Source: Sporosarcina sp. FSL K6-3457 | GTDB lineage: Bacteria; Bacillota; Bacilli; Bacillales_A; Planococcaceae | Reading direction: 5' to 3' | Assembly: GCF_038007285.1 (NCBI RefSeq) | Contig: NZ_JBBOWX010000001.1 | Span: 1,815,501 to 1,879,500 of the forward strand | Length of the DNA stretch: 64,000 nucleotides | Part shown: positions 25,073 through 32,272 of the stretch, one piece after another | Layout of the letters: every line of letters begins with the position of its first letter | Position numbering within the stretch: the first letter of the stretch is position 1 | Notes under the pieces: generated by a model | Told to the model about the DNA's origin: nothing | Database searches by the model: none | What the model saw: the letters and a program-made list of their open reading frames with translations, nothing else | Position numbers and translations under genes: made by a program

Positions 25073-25462
25073 TTGACTATTATTAATAAGATTAATGGGG
25101 TAAACAGTATATATAACGAGGCGGGATTACAGCTAGAAGGAAGTTTAGCGCCTAATCTAAACGGGTTATCTCCGCGAGAATTGTTAGAGGCGTCGTTAGG
25201 GTTATGCGTGGCCATTTCACTACAAAAAATGTTTGAGCGAGACAATGTTGTAGTGGAAGATAAGGATATTTCAATTGAAGTAGTGGCATCTAAAGGAGAG
25301 AATAATACAACGCGTTTTGAGAAAATGGACGTGTCGATTACGTTCCCAGAACATTTCTCTGCTGATTATAAAAAGAAGCTGATTATTTCTGTTGAAAGAG
25401 CTTGTACAATTGGCAATTCATTGAAAAATAGTATGACGATTCATACGGTGGAACAAGCCTAA
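25073..25462 (+). CDS. OsmC-family peroxiredoxin-like protein
   Basis: This is a small soluble protein of 129 residues with the OsmC/YhfA fold, with the GLSPRELLEASLGLCVAI motif and a second Cys in VERACTIGNSL. The two conserved Cys residues are the thiol pair that reduces organic hydroperoxides in OsmC/Ohr proteins, although YhfA-like members are less well understood. TTG 25073 follows GGGAGGA. It is 18 bp after the peptide importer and probably the last gene of that operon, which is followed by a hairpin. Confidence 0.85.
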   Translation: MTIINKINGVNSIYNEAGLQLEGSLAPNLNGLSPRELLEASLGLCVAISLQKMFERDNVVVEDKDISIEVVASKGENNTTRFEKMDVSITFPEHFSADYKKKLIISVERACTIGNSLKNSMTIHTVEQA

Positions 25463-25472
25463 TAAGTAAATT

Positions 25473-25513
25473 AGACGCATCAAGTTGCAGCGTATTGCTG
25501 AAGCTTGATGCGT
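25473..25513. terminator. Hairpin between convergent genes
   Basis: Perfect 11-bp arms GACGCATCAAG (25473-25483) and CTTGATGCGTC (25503-25513) lie between the OsmC gene and the convergent GRDP-like gene. The T-tails are short on both sides. Confidence 0.75.
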
Positions 25514-25524
25514 CATTTGTTACT

Positions 25525-26493
25525 TTAAGAAGAGCATCCACTACACGAGCTACAACTACTTCCAGAATCGGAACCTCCACTGTCTGATACGCTAGAGCTT
25601 GTTCCCGCTTCATAAGTATTGACATCGGTAACAATCCCATTCCATTGTTCTTTTTGGTCAAAGCTATCTGCAAATCCACCGTAGTCGCCAGCGTAAGCAC
25701 CGTCTTGCTTCATTTTCTTGTTTTCATGAACAAAATTGTGGCTTTGTGAAGAAAATACTATAGCCCCATACCAGTAGCCATCTGCTCGTTTCTTCCGTTT
25801 TACCTGTTTACGACTAGTTTGTTGTATTTGTTTTCTGGCAAATTCCACAAAAGCAGTTAATGCATGAAGGGATGCTTCGTTGGAAGTTTGTCTGCCAAAC
25901 AAATCAACGATTGCTTTTGGCTCATTCACTAACCGTTCAATCCAATTTTGATGTGCTTTCTTTCGTTGGACAAACTTACCCCATCGATGGGAGCGAGAAG
26001 TAATGTTAAAAAAAGATAGATATAATAGATCAAACCAAGCCCGTTCATCTGGCAAATCTTTTGGTGTTTCATGGGGGTGATGCTCAATTTGCTCCCCGAT
26101 GAATGCTAAACAGAAATCACGATACAGCTTTTCTTCTTCTAAAAAGAAGTGCCAAATAACATCTATCTTTTGTGAAAACATCGGAAGTCCTTTCGAGATT
26201 CCAGCTAAAAAGAGAAATTTCTTGAGTTCATACCATCGTTCCCTTAGTTCATCTTCTTTCAAGGATCGTTTTTCTTTTTTTATACGAACATTTACTATTC
26301 TTTCAATCTCCATAGACCAAGCCTGATTGAATTGCTGGAACAATTGCTTGGTTTCCTTATCTGCCCATGGAGGAGCAACCAGTTTTTTTGAATAGAGATA
26401 TTTTTGCTTATTCTTTTTTTCACTAGCATGCGCCCATAGTTGTAATAACACTACTAACAAAATGACTGTAGCAAAAACCAACAATAACTCCAT
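25525..26493 (-). CDS. Membrane-anchored GRDP-like protein with Ser/Gly/Cys-rich tail
   Basis: An N-terminal transmembrane helix (about residues 3-22) is followed by a charged segment and a domain with the DVIWHFFLEEEKLYRDFCLAF motif and a nearby HHPHETP stretch. This resembles the glycine-rich-domain-protein (GRDP, formerly DUF1399) family. The C-terminal 30 residues are nearly all Ser, Gly, Asp and Cys, ending SCSSCSGCSS with four Cys residues. That tail looks like a metal- or thiol-binding appendage, or a processed tail. It is a single gene with its own promoter region, convergent with the OsmC gene. The function is unknown. Confidence 0.72.
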   Translation of the reverse strand: MELLLVFATVILLVVLLQLWAHASEKKNKQKYLYSKKLVAPPWADKETKQLFQQFNQAWSMEIERIVNVRIKKEKRSLKEDELRERWYELKKFLFLAGISKGLPMFSQKIDVIWHFFLEEEKLYRDFCLAFIGEQIEHHPHETPKDLPDERAWFDLLYLSFFNITSRSHRWGKFVQRKKAHQNWIERLVNEPKAIVDLFGRQTSNEASLHALTAFVEFARKQIQQTSRKQVKRKKRADGYWYGAIVFSSQSHNFVHENKKMKQDGAYAGDYGGFADSFDQKEQWNGIVTDVNTYEAGTSSSVSDSGGSDSGSSCSSCSGCSS

Positions 26494-26676
26494 CCGTATT
26501 TGTCCCCCTCGTTATCTCCATCTATTTGCTGAGAATAAATCGAAAAGTCGCTCACCTTTAACGAACTAATATTAACACACTATATAACCTCCTGTTAATA
26601 GCGAACACTTACCACCGAATATGTTTCGAACTTCATCCATAAACTAGAGAAACATCAAAATAGAAAGGATGAAGTA

Positions 26677-26757
26677 GTGAAGAAAGTATTTGTGTATAGT
26701 GCTACAATCTTAGTTGGACTCATTCTCGGTATTTTAGTAACCTATCTTATGAATTGA
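26677..26757 (+). CDS. Small single-span membrane peptide (26 aa)
   Basis: GTG 26677 follows GAAAGGATGAAG with good spacing and opens a 26-residue peptide, a short basic start and one hydrophobic helix rich in Ile, Leu and Gly, ending in a TGA. A good bidirectional terminator follows within 25 bp. The combination of a ribosome binding site, membrane-helix composition and terminator supports a real small gene. Its role is unknown. Confidence 0.5.
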   Translation: MKKVFVYSATILVGLILGILVTYLMN

Positions 26758-26777
26758 ATAGATTATAAACAAAAAAG

Positions 26778-26807
26778 AGCAAAGTCATCATCAGACCTTG
26801 CTTTTTT
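26778..26807. terminator. Bidirectional terminator
   Basis: AGCAAAGTC (26778-26786) and GACCTTGCT (26794-26802) pair with one mismatch. An A-run precedes and a T-run follows, so it can serve both the small peptide gene and the convergent MFS gene. Confidence 0.8.
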
Positions 26808-26813
26808 CATTTA

Positions 26814-28031
26814 TTAAATCAAAGCCTTTGAATCTGCTCGAGCAAACCGAATATAGACAATAAAAAAGAGAATAGCACTTAAAAAGCGTATCCCTGAGCT
26901 AATGGTCATCGCTATTTCAACGCCCCACATTTCTAACAACCAAATCCCAATTTGTGGTGCAATAAAAGCCATAACCGCTAGCAAAACATTATAGGTTGTA
27001 ATGCAGTAGGTTCGCGAGGCTTCTGGCGATTGTTCGAGTAGTAAATTGAACAAAATGAGGACAGTGCCTGATAAGAAAAAGCCCGATGTTGTTTGGACAA
27101 GTGTTAAATAGTACAAATTTGTAGATAATATCGTCAAGAAAGGTGTTGTCGCCATACCAATAGCTGCCCACACGAAAACTTGAATATTGGATCTTTGTTC
27201 CGCCCATTTCTTCCATAGTGGGAAAGTTAAAATTTGCATGAGCATACTACCTACAGAAAACATGCTAATCCAAAAAATCGTTGCACCAACAATCCGAACG
27301 TGATAGATATTGAAAATCCCCCATGCCATTTGCCAAGCAAAATTAAAAAATAGGGCAGCAACTAAAAAAGATACATAACGAGAGTTTTGAAAAATGGACC
27401 AATCCATGACTTTCTTTTTCTCAATGGGTCCGTCTATTTTTAAAGGCTCTTCCTCATGTTTCATCAAGAAGAATACTTCTAGTAAGCCAAAACAAAAAGC
27501 AATGGTGAATAAAATTTGATAGGCCACTACATTATCGGATGCATCCTTCATCAAAATCCCAATCAACAGCGTTGAAATAAGGCCGACGATCGTAAGCATT
27601 CTGTTGCGGTCACTAAAAAATGCGCCCCGCCTAGAGTCACTCACTAAGCCACCAATCAGCGTTTGCCAACCAATAGTAGCGACAGTATTAGGCATACTCA
27701 TAAGCGCAACCACGATGAGAAACACCCAAGCCTGGAGCGTTGTAGATGGTAAATAAACGAGCATAATGATTAATATAAACATCAAACGCGCCAGCAACAC
27801 TGACATCGCGACAAGCTTCTTTTGCGCGTTTGCCTTATTTAACAAAATAGCAGCCGGGATCGTCATCAGCAATGCCATCAGTGGAGGAAGAGAGCTGATA
27901 AGTCCAACCTGATAATTTGTTGCCCCTAAAATAGTAATAGCAAAAATCGGAAAGAAGTTATTCGAAAAGTTTAATGCAATGGTCGATGCCATCCCGTGAT
28001 AAATACTAATTTTCTCATTATAAGTCCGCAT
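26814..28031 (-). CDS. MFS transporter
   Basis: This is a 405-residue integral membrane protein with about 12 hydrophobic segments in two halves, separated by a charged cytoplasmic loop (around residues 190-210, with EEEPLK). An RRGAFFSDRNR segment resembles the loop motif between helices. It belongs to the major facilitator superfamily; the lack of strong subfamily motifs leaves the substrate open. It is a single gene read toward the small peptide gene, sharing its terminator. Confidence 0.88.
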   Translation of the reverse strand: MRTYNEKISIYHGMASTIALNFSNNFFPIFAITILGATNYQVGLISSLPPLMALLMTIPAAILLNKANAQKKLVAMSVLLARLMFILIIMLVYLPSTTLQAWVFLIVVALMSMPNTVATIGWQTLIGGLVSDSRRGAFFSDRNRMLTIVGLISTLLIGILMKDASDNVVAYQILFTIAFCFGLLEVFFLMKHEEEPLKIDGPIEKKKVMDWSIFQNSRYVSFLVAALFFNFAWQMAWGIFNIYHVRIVGATIFWISMFSVGSMLMQILTFPLWKKWAEQRSNIQVFVWAAIGMATTPFLTILSTNLYYLTLVQTTSGFFLSGTVLILFNLLLEQSPEASRTYCITTYNVLLAVMAFIAPQIGIWLLEMWGVEIAMTISSGIRFLSAILFFIVYIRFARADSKALI

Positions 28032-28257
28032 ATGATCTCCACATTCTATATAATATTTGTCGTATGTATTGAATTATAATGCTGAATAGAGAGAATACAA
28101 GTCCTTTGAGACACGAAATTTTATTGATGCTTTTAATAGGTGAGTATTTCATATTATTGAATATTCCATTTCGTTAGACGAAGCATGTATTAATGAGATA
28201 AAATGAAAATATTGATGTCAATCTAGAAATTTACAGTATTACCTGGGAGATGAGTTT

Positions 28258-29349
28258 TTGATTGAAGTAAAACACTTACAATTAGATAAAGCAAAACGTT
28301 CGATTGTCATTTCTGATATCCATGCAAATTTGCAGCTTTTCAAAAAATTATTAGCCAAATTACAATATACATCGGAAGACTATTTATTCATTAATGGTGA
28401 TTTGTGTGAGAAAGGACCTGCAAGCTTAGCAGTAATTGACTATGTGCGCAGCATGTCCGAGCAGTCGACAAATGTCTTTATCACAAAAGGAAATTGTGAT
28501 GTGGTATTCCGTCATGTTTACAGTGGGGATGAAGGAATTATTTCATATATGAATAGGCGGCAGGATTCTGTTTTGAATGAAATGCTTTCACGATATGACA
28601 AATCTCTTGATGATTTCCCTGACCTAGAAGCATTAGCACTTTTCTACAGACAACATTTTTCGGATGTACTGGAATGGCTTGAAGCACTTCCCACCGCATT
28701 TGAAACAGATGATTTTATGATTATTCATGCAGGTATTGAAAATATTGAAGACTGGAAGCTAACAGATGAACAATTTGCTCTATCTGCACCAGCATTTTAT
28801 GAACAAGAGCATCAGGCCGATAAAATAGTCATTGTAGGACATTGGCCAGTCGTTAATTATAGAGCCAAACAAATCAGCTCCCATAATCCATTGATTGATC
28901 TGGAAAAACAGGTGATTGCATTGGATGGCGGAAACCAAATAAAAGTAGATGGTCAACTTAATGCCTTAATTATTGAAAATGACACCTATTCATTTACATA
29001 CGTTGACGAGTTAACGCATGAAATGAAAGTACGACATGAACATGTGGATTCAACGAAAAGAGTTGGAACCGTTACCTATCCGAATTACCAAATGGAAATA
29101 ATAGAGCAAGGGGTGTTCTTTACACTTTGCAAAAATAGTAATCTTGGTATTCAACAATGGATTAAAAATGAATATTTGCTTATTGAAGACAAACAGGCAC
29201 GTTGCAAAGATGACCTAAGTACAACTTTTTTATCTGTGAAAAAAGATGAGCAGGTGTTTATCATCGATGATACATGCGAAGGCTATACGCTTATCAAGAC
29301 AACTAATGGAGAGGTAGGTTGGATTCCTACAGGTTGTTTGAACGCTTAA
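28258..29349 (+). CDS. Calcineurin-like metallophosphatase with C-terminal SH3-like domain
   Basis: The N-terminal 230 residues carry the metallophosphoesterase motifs DIHAN (residues 18-22), NGDLCEKGP, TKGNCD and later GHWP, which bind two metal ions. This layout is that of bacterial PPP-type Ser/Thr phosphatases or diadenosine tetraphosphatases such as PrpE/ApaH. A C-terminal segment of about 80 residues ends in NGEVGWIPTGCL, typical of an SH3-like domain, and is unusual for the simple phosphatases. TTG 28258 follows GGGAGATGAG. The substrate is unknown. Confidence 0.85.
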   Translation: MIEVKHLQLDKAKRSIVISDIHANLQLFKKLLAKLQYTSEDYLFINGDLCEKGPASLAVIDYVRSMSEQSTNVFITKGNCDVVFRHVYSGDEGIISYMNRRQDSVLNEMLSRYDKSLDDFPDLEALALFYRQHFSDVLEWLEALPTAFETDDFMIIHAGIENIEDWKLTDEQFALSAPAFYEQEHQADKIVIVGHWPVVNYRAKQISSHNPLIDLEKQVIALDGGNQIKVDGQLNALIIENDTYSFTYVDELTHEMKVRHEHVDSTKRVGTVTYPNYQMEIIEQGVFFTLCKNSNLGIQQWIKNEYLLIEDKQARCKDDLSTTFLSVKKDEQVFIIDDTCEGYTLIKTTNGEVGWIPTGCLNA

Positions 29350-29390
29350 ATCGGAAATCTTTTATCTGAACTGAAAGGTGGAATGATCTT

Positions 29391-29558
29391 TTGTTCACAT
29401 TGCGACGGAAGAAGAAAAGAAAGAATAAAAATGAGGTCTATTCAATAGCAGATTTCTTTTTGGATATAGCACTTGGGATTACTGAGTTGATATTTTTACC
29501 ATTTCGTTTATTGTTTTACGGTGCAAGGGGCATTATACATTGGATTGATGATTTTTGA
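29391..29558 (+). CDS. Small hypothetical membrane-associated protein (55 aa)
   Basis: TTG 29391 lies 10 bp after AAAGGTGG (29373-29380). The peptide starts with a very basic segment (RRKKKRKNKNE) followed by an amphipathic or transmembrane stretch (about residues 20-50, rich in Leu, Ile and Phe). It fits the 41-bp gap after the phosphatase and may be co-transcribed with it. I do not recognise it, and the coding call rests on the ribosome binding site and composition only. Confidence 0.45.
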   Translation: MFTLRRKKKRKNKNEVYSIADFFLDIALGITELIFLPFRLLFYGARGIIHWIDDF

Positions 29559-29569
29559 CTACAGGTATC

Positions 29570-29601
29570 TTGACCGTTCTGAACGGAAACTATGCTATGA
29601 T
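29570..29601 (+). promoter_or_regulatory. Promoter and palindromic operator of mntA-hepT
   Basis: TTGACC (29570-29575) is a good -35 box, with -10 candidates TGCTAT (29593-29598) or TATGAT (29596-29601). The spacer contains the perfect palindrome CCGTTC-T-GAACGG (29574-29586). A site here could mediate autorepression of the toxin-antitoxin operon, though the regulator is unknown. Confidence 0.55.
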
Positions 29602-29624
29602 AAATGAAAAGGGAGGGGGAAAGA

Positions 29625-29948
29625 ATGACAACTCATCTGGAGTTACGTGGGCAAATTTTGAGCGAGTTGAAAAACATTATTGCTCAAACTTTGTGCAATG
29701 AAGATGTGACAGTATACCTATTTGGTTCATGGGCGAGAAATGAAGAAAAGCAAAGCTCAGATATCGATATAGCTGTGGAATCTCATTATCAGCTTCCCCC
29801 TTCTAAGTGGTTGGAATTACATGAACGAATTGAAGAATCTATTATACCGTACAACGTAGATATTGTTAATCTTGATGATGCAAGTTCGGCTTTAATTCAA
29901 AATGTTAAAAGGGAGGGAATCATTTGGAAAGACTACAAGAACGAATAG
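29625..29948 (+). CDS. mntA: MNT-type nucleotidyltransferase antitoxin
   Basis: The 107-residue protein has the minimal nucleotidyltransferase signature GSWARN (from Gly34) followed by SDID (residues 45-48), whose Asp residues bind metal. In HepT-MntA systems this enzyme neutralises the partner HEPN toxin by adding AMP to its active site. ATG 29625 is preferred because GGGAGGGGG precedes it and overlaps the in-frame ATG at 29604. The gene overlaps the HEPN gene by 25 bp, which indicates coupled translation. The pair also matches the HI0073/HI0074 type of Haemophilus. Confidence 0.87.
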   Translation: MTTHLELRGQILSELKNIIAQTLCNEDVTVYLFGSWARNEEKQSSDIDIAVESHYQLPPSKWLELHERIEESIIPYNVDIVNLDDASSALIQNVKREGIIWKDYKNE

Positions 29949-30316
29949 TATCTGCAAAAAAAGCATTAGCTTCCTTACAGAAACTTATTGTGATTGAACA
30001 ACCGAATGATGTAGAACGAGATGCGCTAATTCAACGATTTGAATTTACATTTGAGGCAAGTTGGAAAGCGGCCAAACAGTATTTGTATGATATTGAGGGG
30101 ATAGATATCGGCTCACCAAAAGGTGTTATTCGAAGCTGTCGAGAAATAACGCTATTTGATGACGAAGAAACGATCCTTGCATTGCAAATGGTGAACGATC
30201 GTAATCTAACTGTGCATACATATAATGAGGAAGTAGCGATTAAAATTCACATGAATATCAAAACGTATTATCCGTTATTATCAAACTGGATTTTACGAGT
30301 AGAAAAAAGAATATAG
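29924..30316 (+). CDS. hepT: HEPN-family toxin (HepT-like)
   Basis: The 130-residue helical protein contains R-N-L-T-V-H-T-Y at residues 93-100, an exact RX4HXY motif, the RNase active site and AMPylation target of HepT toxins. The FEASWKAAKQYL segment is typical of the HI0074 branch of the family, once described as nucleotidyltransferase substrate-binding proteins. TTG 29924 follows AGGGAGGG within the end of the antitoxin gene. Together they form a two-gene type VII toxin-antitoxin module. The toxic activity is inferred from the motif and the partner. Confidence 0.85.
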   Translation: MERLQERIVSAKKALASLQKLIVIEQPNDVERDALIQRFEFTFEASWKAAKQYLYDIEGIDIGSPKGVIRSCREITLFDDEETILALQMVNDRNLTVHTYNEEVAIKIHMNIKTYYPLLSNWILRVEKRI

Positions 30317-30342
30317 CAAACAAGGCCACTACATCCCATAAA

Positions 30343-30432
30343 GCCTCCGGCGGATGTCACGGATTTTTCAGGGAAGTTTTCGAGCGAGCTCGAAAAAATC
30401 CAGACGCAATCACGCCGGTGCGTGATTGATTA
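30343..30432. repeat. Dispersed structured repeat, copy 1
   Basis: It begins GCCTCCGGCGGATGTCAC and ends CGTGATTGATTA. It contains GGATTTTT...AAAAATCC enclosing the hairpin TTTTCGAGC/GCTCGAAAA, then a perfect hairpin CAATCACGC-CGGT-GCGTGATTG. Related copies lie at 44175-44267 and 45287-45438. It sits between the toxin-antitoxin pair and the pseudouridine synthase gene. Confidence 0.75.
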
Positions 30433-30458
30433 TGTACGCTATTAATGGAGGAAGAGCA

Positions 30459-31154
30459 ATGCGATTGAATCAATTTATTAGTGCATCGGGATTTTGTTCG
30501 AGGCGCAAGGTGGATGAGCTGATTAAAGAGGGGAAAGTGACAGTGAACGGGGAGCAGATTTCACTCGGTCATGTGATGAGTGAAGGAGACCGCGTTGAAG
30601 TGGATGGTCAATTGATCGAAGCAAAAGAAAATGATATTTATATTATGCTCAATAAACCGCCTGGTGTGACATGTACGGCGGCAAGTGGAATTGAAGGAAA
30701 TATTATTGATTTTGTTAATTATCCGGAACGCATTTTTCCGGTAGGACGGCTTGATAAGCAGTCTGAGGGTTTAATACTACTGACGAATGACGGTAGCATT
30801 GTGAATGAGCTGTTAAAGGAAGAAAATGAGCATGAAAAAGATTATATTGTGACGGTTGATAAAAAAATAACACCTGAATTTATAGAAGATATGGCGAGTG
30901 GCGTTGATATTTACAATCCTAGAAAAAAAGGGAATGTTCAAACGAAGCCTTGTCGGGTCGTTCAGCTAGATGATTATTGTTTTAAAATTACGTTATCACA
31001 GGGATTGAATCGACAAATTCGACGTATGTGCCGACGTTTTCAATATACGGTCACGAGGTTGCAGCGTGTGAGGATTAAAGAACTTCCACTCGGCACGCTG
31101 GCGCTTGGTGAGTGGCGGCCATTGACGCCAGAAGAAACAGCTAAGTTGAAATAA
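30459..31154 (+). CDS. 23S rRNA pseudouridine synthase, RluF/RsuA family
   Basis: The protein converts a uridine of ribosomal RNA to pseudouridine. An N-terminal S4 RNA-binding domain (about residues 1-60, with SGFCSRRKVDELIKEGKV) precedes the catalytic domain, whose active Asp lies in the PVGRLDKQSEGLILLTND motif. Later GLNRQIRRMC is also diagnostic. The 231-residue length and sequence favour the RluF type (U2604 in E. coli) over RluB or RsuA, but the exact target base is an inference. ATG 30459 follows GGAGGAAGAG; an in-frame ATG at 30426 lies inside the upstream repeat and is less likely. Confidence 0.9.
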   Translation: MRLNQFISASGFCSRRKVDELIKEGKVTVNGEQISLGHVMSEGDRVEVDGQLIEAKENDIYIMLNKPPGVTCTAASGIEGNIIDFVNYPERIFPVGRLDKQSEGLILLTNDGSIVNELLKEENEHEKDYIVTVDKKITPEFIEDMASGVDIYNPRKKGNVQTKPCRVVQLDDYCFKITLSQGLNRQIRRMCRRFQYTVTRLQRVRIKELPLGTLALGEWRPLTPEETAKLK

Positions 31155-31185
31155 AAAATAGAAGAGTGCCTTTACCCCATTTGGA

Positions 31186-31192
31186 CATACTA
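31186..31192 (+). promoter_or_regulatory. Sigma-G-like -10 element of sspL
   Basis: CATACTA matches the -10 consensus of forespore sigma-G promoters and lies 38 bp before the sspL start. No good -35 match is seen at the standard spacing, so the call is moderate. Confidence 0.45.
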
Positions 31193-31229
31193 CAATGTGA
31201 ATTGAAATGTCTACACGGAGGTGAAGCGC

Positions 31230-31364
31230 ATGGCGAAAAATAATAATGCCAATAAAGGGAAGAAAGCGATCAGTGTAACACCGCAAGGATATACAGATAC
31301 GGAATTTGCGGAGTCCCCAAAAAGTAAGTTAGAAAATGCGGCTAAAAAGAAAAATACTAAATAG
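31230..31364 (+). CDS. sspL: Small acid-soluble spore protein L
   Basis: This 44-residue Lys- and Asn-rich protein has a VTPQG motif in the middle and a C-terminal SKLENAAKKKNTK segment. From memory it aligns with B. subtilis SspL (42 residues, VTPQG, TELEERAKKSNTK). SspL is a minor spore-core protein made in the forespore. The ATG follows CGGAGGTGAAG, and a sigma-G-like -10 element lies upstream. It is too short for many gene callers. Its presence supports an endospore-forming host. Confidence 0.85.
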   Translation: MAKNNNANKGKKAISVTPQGYTDTEFAESPKSKLENAAKKKNTK

Positions 31365-31389
31365 GTTTGTAATTGCAACATTATACTGC

Positions 31390-31423
31390 AAACCAGCCTG
31401 AATTGAGAGCAGGCTGGTTTTTT
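31390..31423 (+). terminator. Terminator of sspL
   Basis: Perfect arms AAACCAGCCTG (31390-31400) and CAGGCTGGTTT (31410-31420), followed by TTT. Confidence 0.9.
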
Positions 31424-31427
31424 GTAC

Positions 31428-32075
31428 TTATGAAATTTCTGGGAACGTTATCACTAACTGTCCTTCAATATTGATAACTTCGATAAGTGTATCGTTAAAC
31501 AGATAAGGCGTATCATTGCTATCCTGCGGCGTTATTTTTTCGTAGTTATTATTTACGGATAATACAGGAAACGTCACGGGAATGTAACGACCTTTGTTTA
31601 GTGTTTTCATATTGCCCATTAAAAAGATTTCTTTGCTGGAAGCTGCAAAACTTAAATGACCGACTTCTTTGTTTAATTTTCCAGAGACTAATGCCACGCT
31701 TTGCAATAAAGAAATGATACATAAAATGAAGTCATTGATGATTTCATTTGATAATTTATCAAAGCCATAGCCACTAAATAACGCGTTAAAGCCCGTTCTA
31801 ATGTCTTTAAATGAGAAAAGGTCTTCGATTTTCTTCCTCGTCTTCACTTTTTCTAAATTCGTAATAATGTCTTTACATTCTTCGAGGTAGTCTTTGACAT
31901 AACCTGTATTGTTTTCTCTGAGGAGTAAGAAATCACTTAGTTCTTGAATTACTTTATTGTCCTGCGCGTCTTTTCTGACGACCATTAAAAAGCTATACAG
32001 GTCTTTTTCATCAAAAGTTCTTTCTGTAAACTTATTATAATAGTATGTAATAAGTTGTTGTTGTTTTTTATCCAA
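31428..32075 (-). CDS. Hypothetical protein (215 aa)
   Basis: This is a soluble protein with a charged, helical N-terminal half (residues about 1-100, with YYYNKFTERTFDEKD and KDYLEECKDIITNLEKVKTRKK) and a C-terminal half that looks beta-rich (IPVTFPVLSVNNNYEKI, IEVINIEGQLVITFPEI). I do not recognise the family. It is transcribed divergently from the large helicase gene with about 197 bp between them, so a shared regulatory region or functional link is possible but not shown. Confidence 0.6.
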   Translation of the reverse strand: MDKKQQQLITYYYNKFTERTFDEKDLYSFLMVVRKDAQDNKVIQELSDFLLLRENNTGYVKDYLEECKDIITNLEKVKTRKKIEDLFSFKDIRTGFNALFSGYGFDKLSNEIINDFILCIISLLQSVALVSGKLNKEVGHLSFAASSKEIFLMGNMKTLNKGRYIPVTFPVLSVNNNYEKITPQDSNDTPYLFNDTLIEVINIEGQLVITFPEIS

Positions 32076-32208
32076 AATATTCGCTCCTAGTTATGTACTT
32101 CAAATTCATCATACCATGGCGAACATTGAAAATCACGGGACATTCCATTAGAAATACACTATAATAGGAACATAAGCTTGTATATCCGAATTAAATCAAA
32201 CAATACAG

Positions 32209-32242
32209 AGTCAGTCATCTCGAATGCACAGAGATACTGACT
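32209..32242 (+). promoter_or_regulatory. Leader hairpin before helicase gene
   Basis: AGTCAGTCATCTC (32209-32221) pairs with GAGATACTGACT (32231-32242) with one bulged C. It lies 30 bp before the GTG start. A TATAAT box is seen near 32160 with a weak -35. It might affect translation or mRNA stability. Confidence 0.4.
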
Positions 32243-32272
32243 TCTATTCATTTGTAGAAAGAAGGCATTCCT

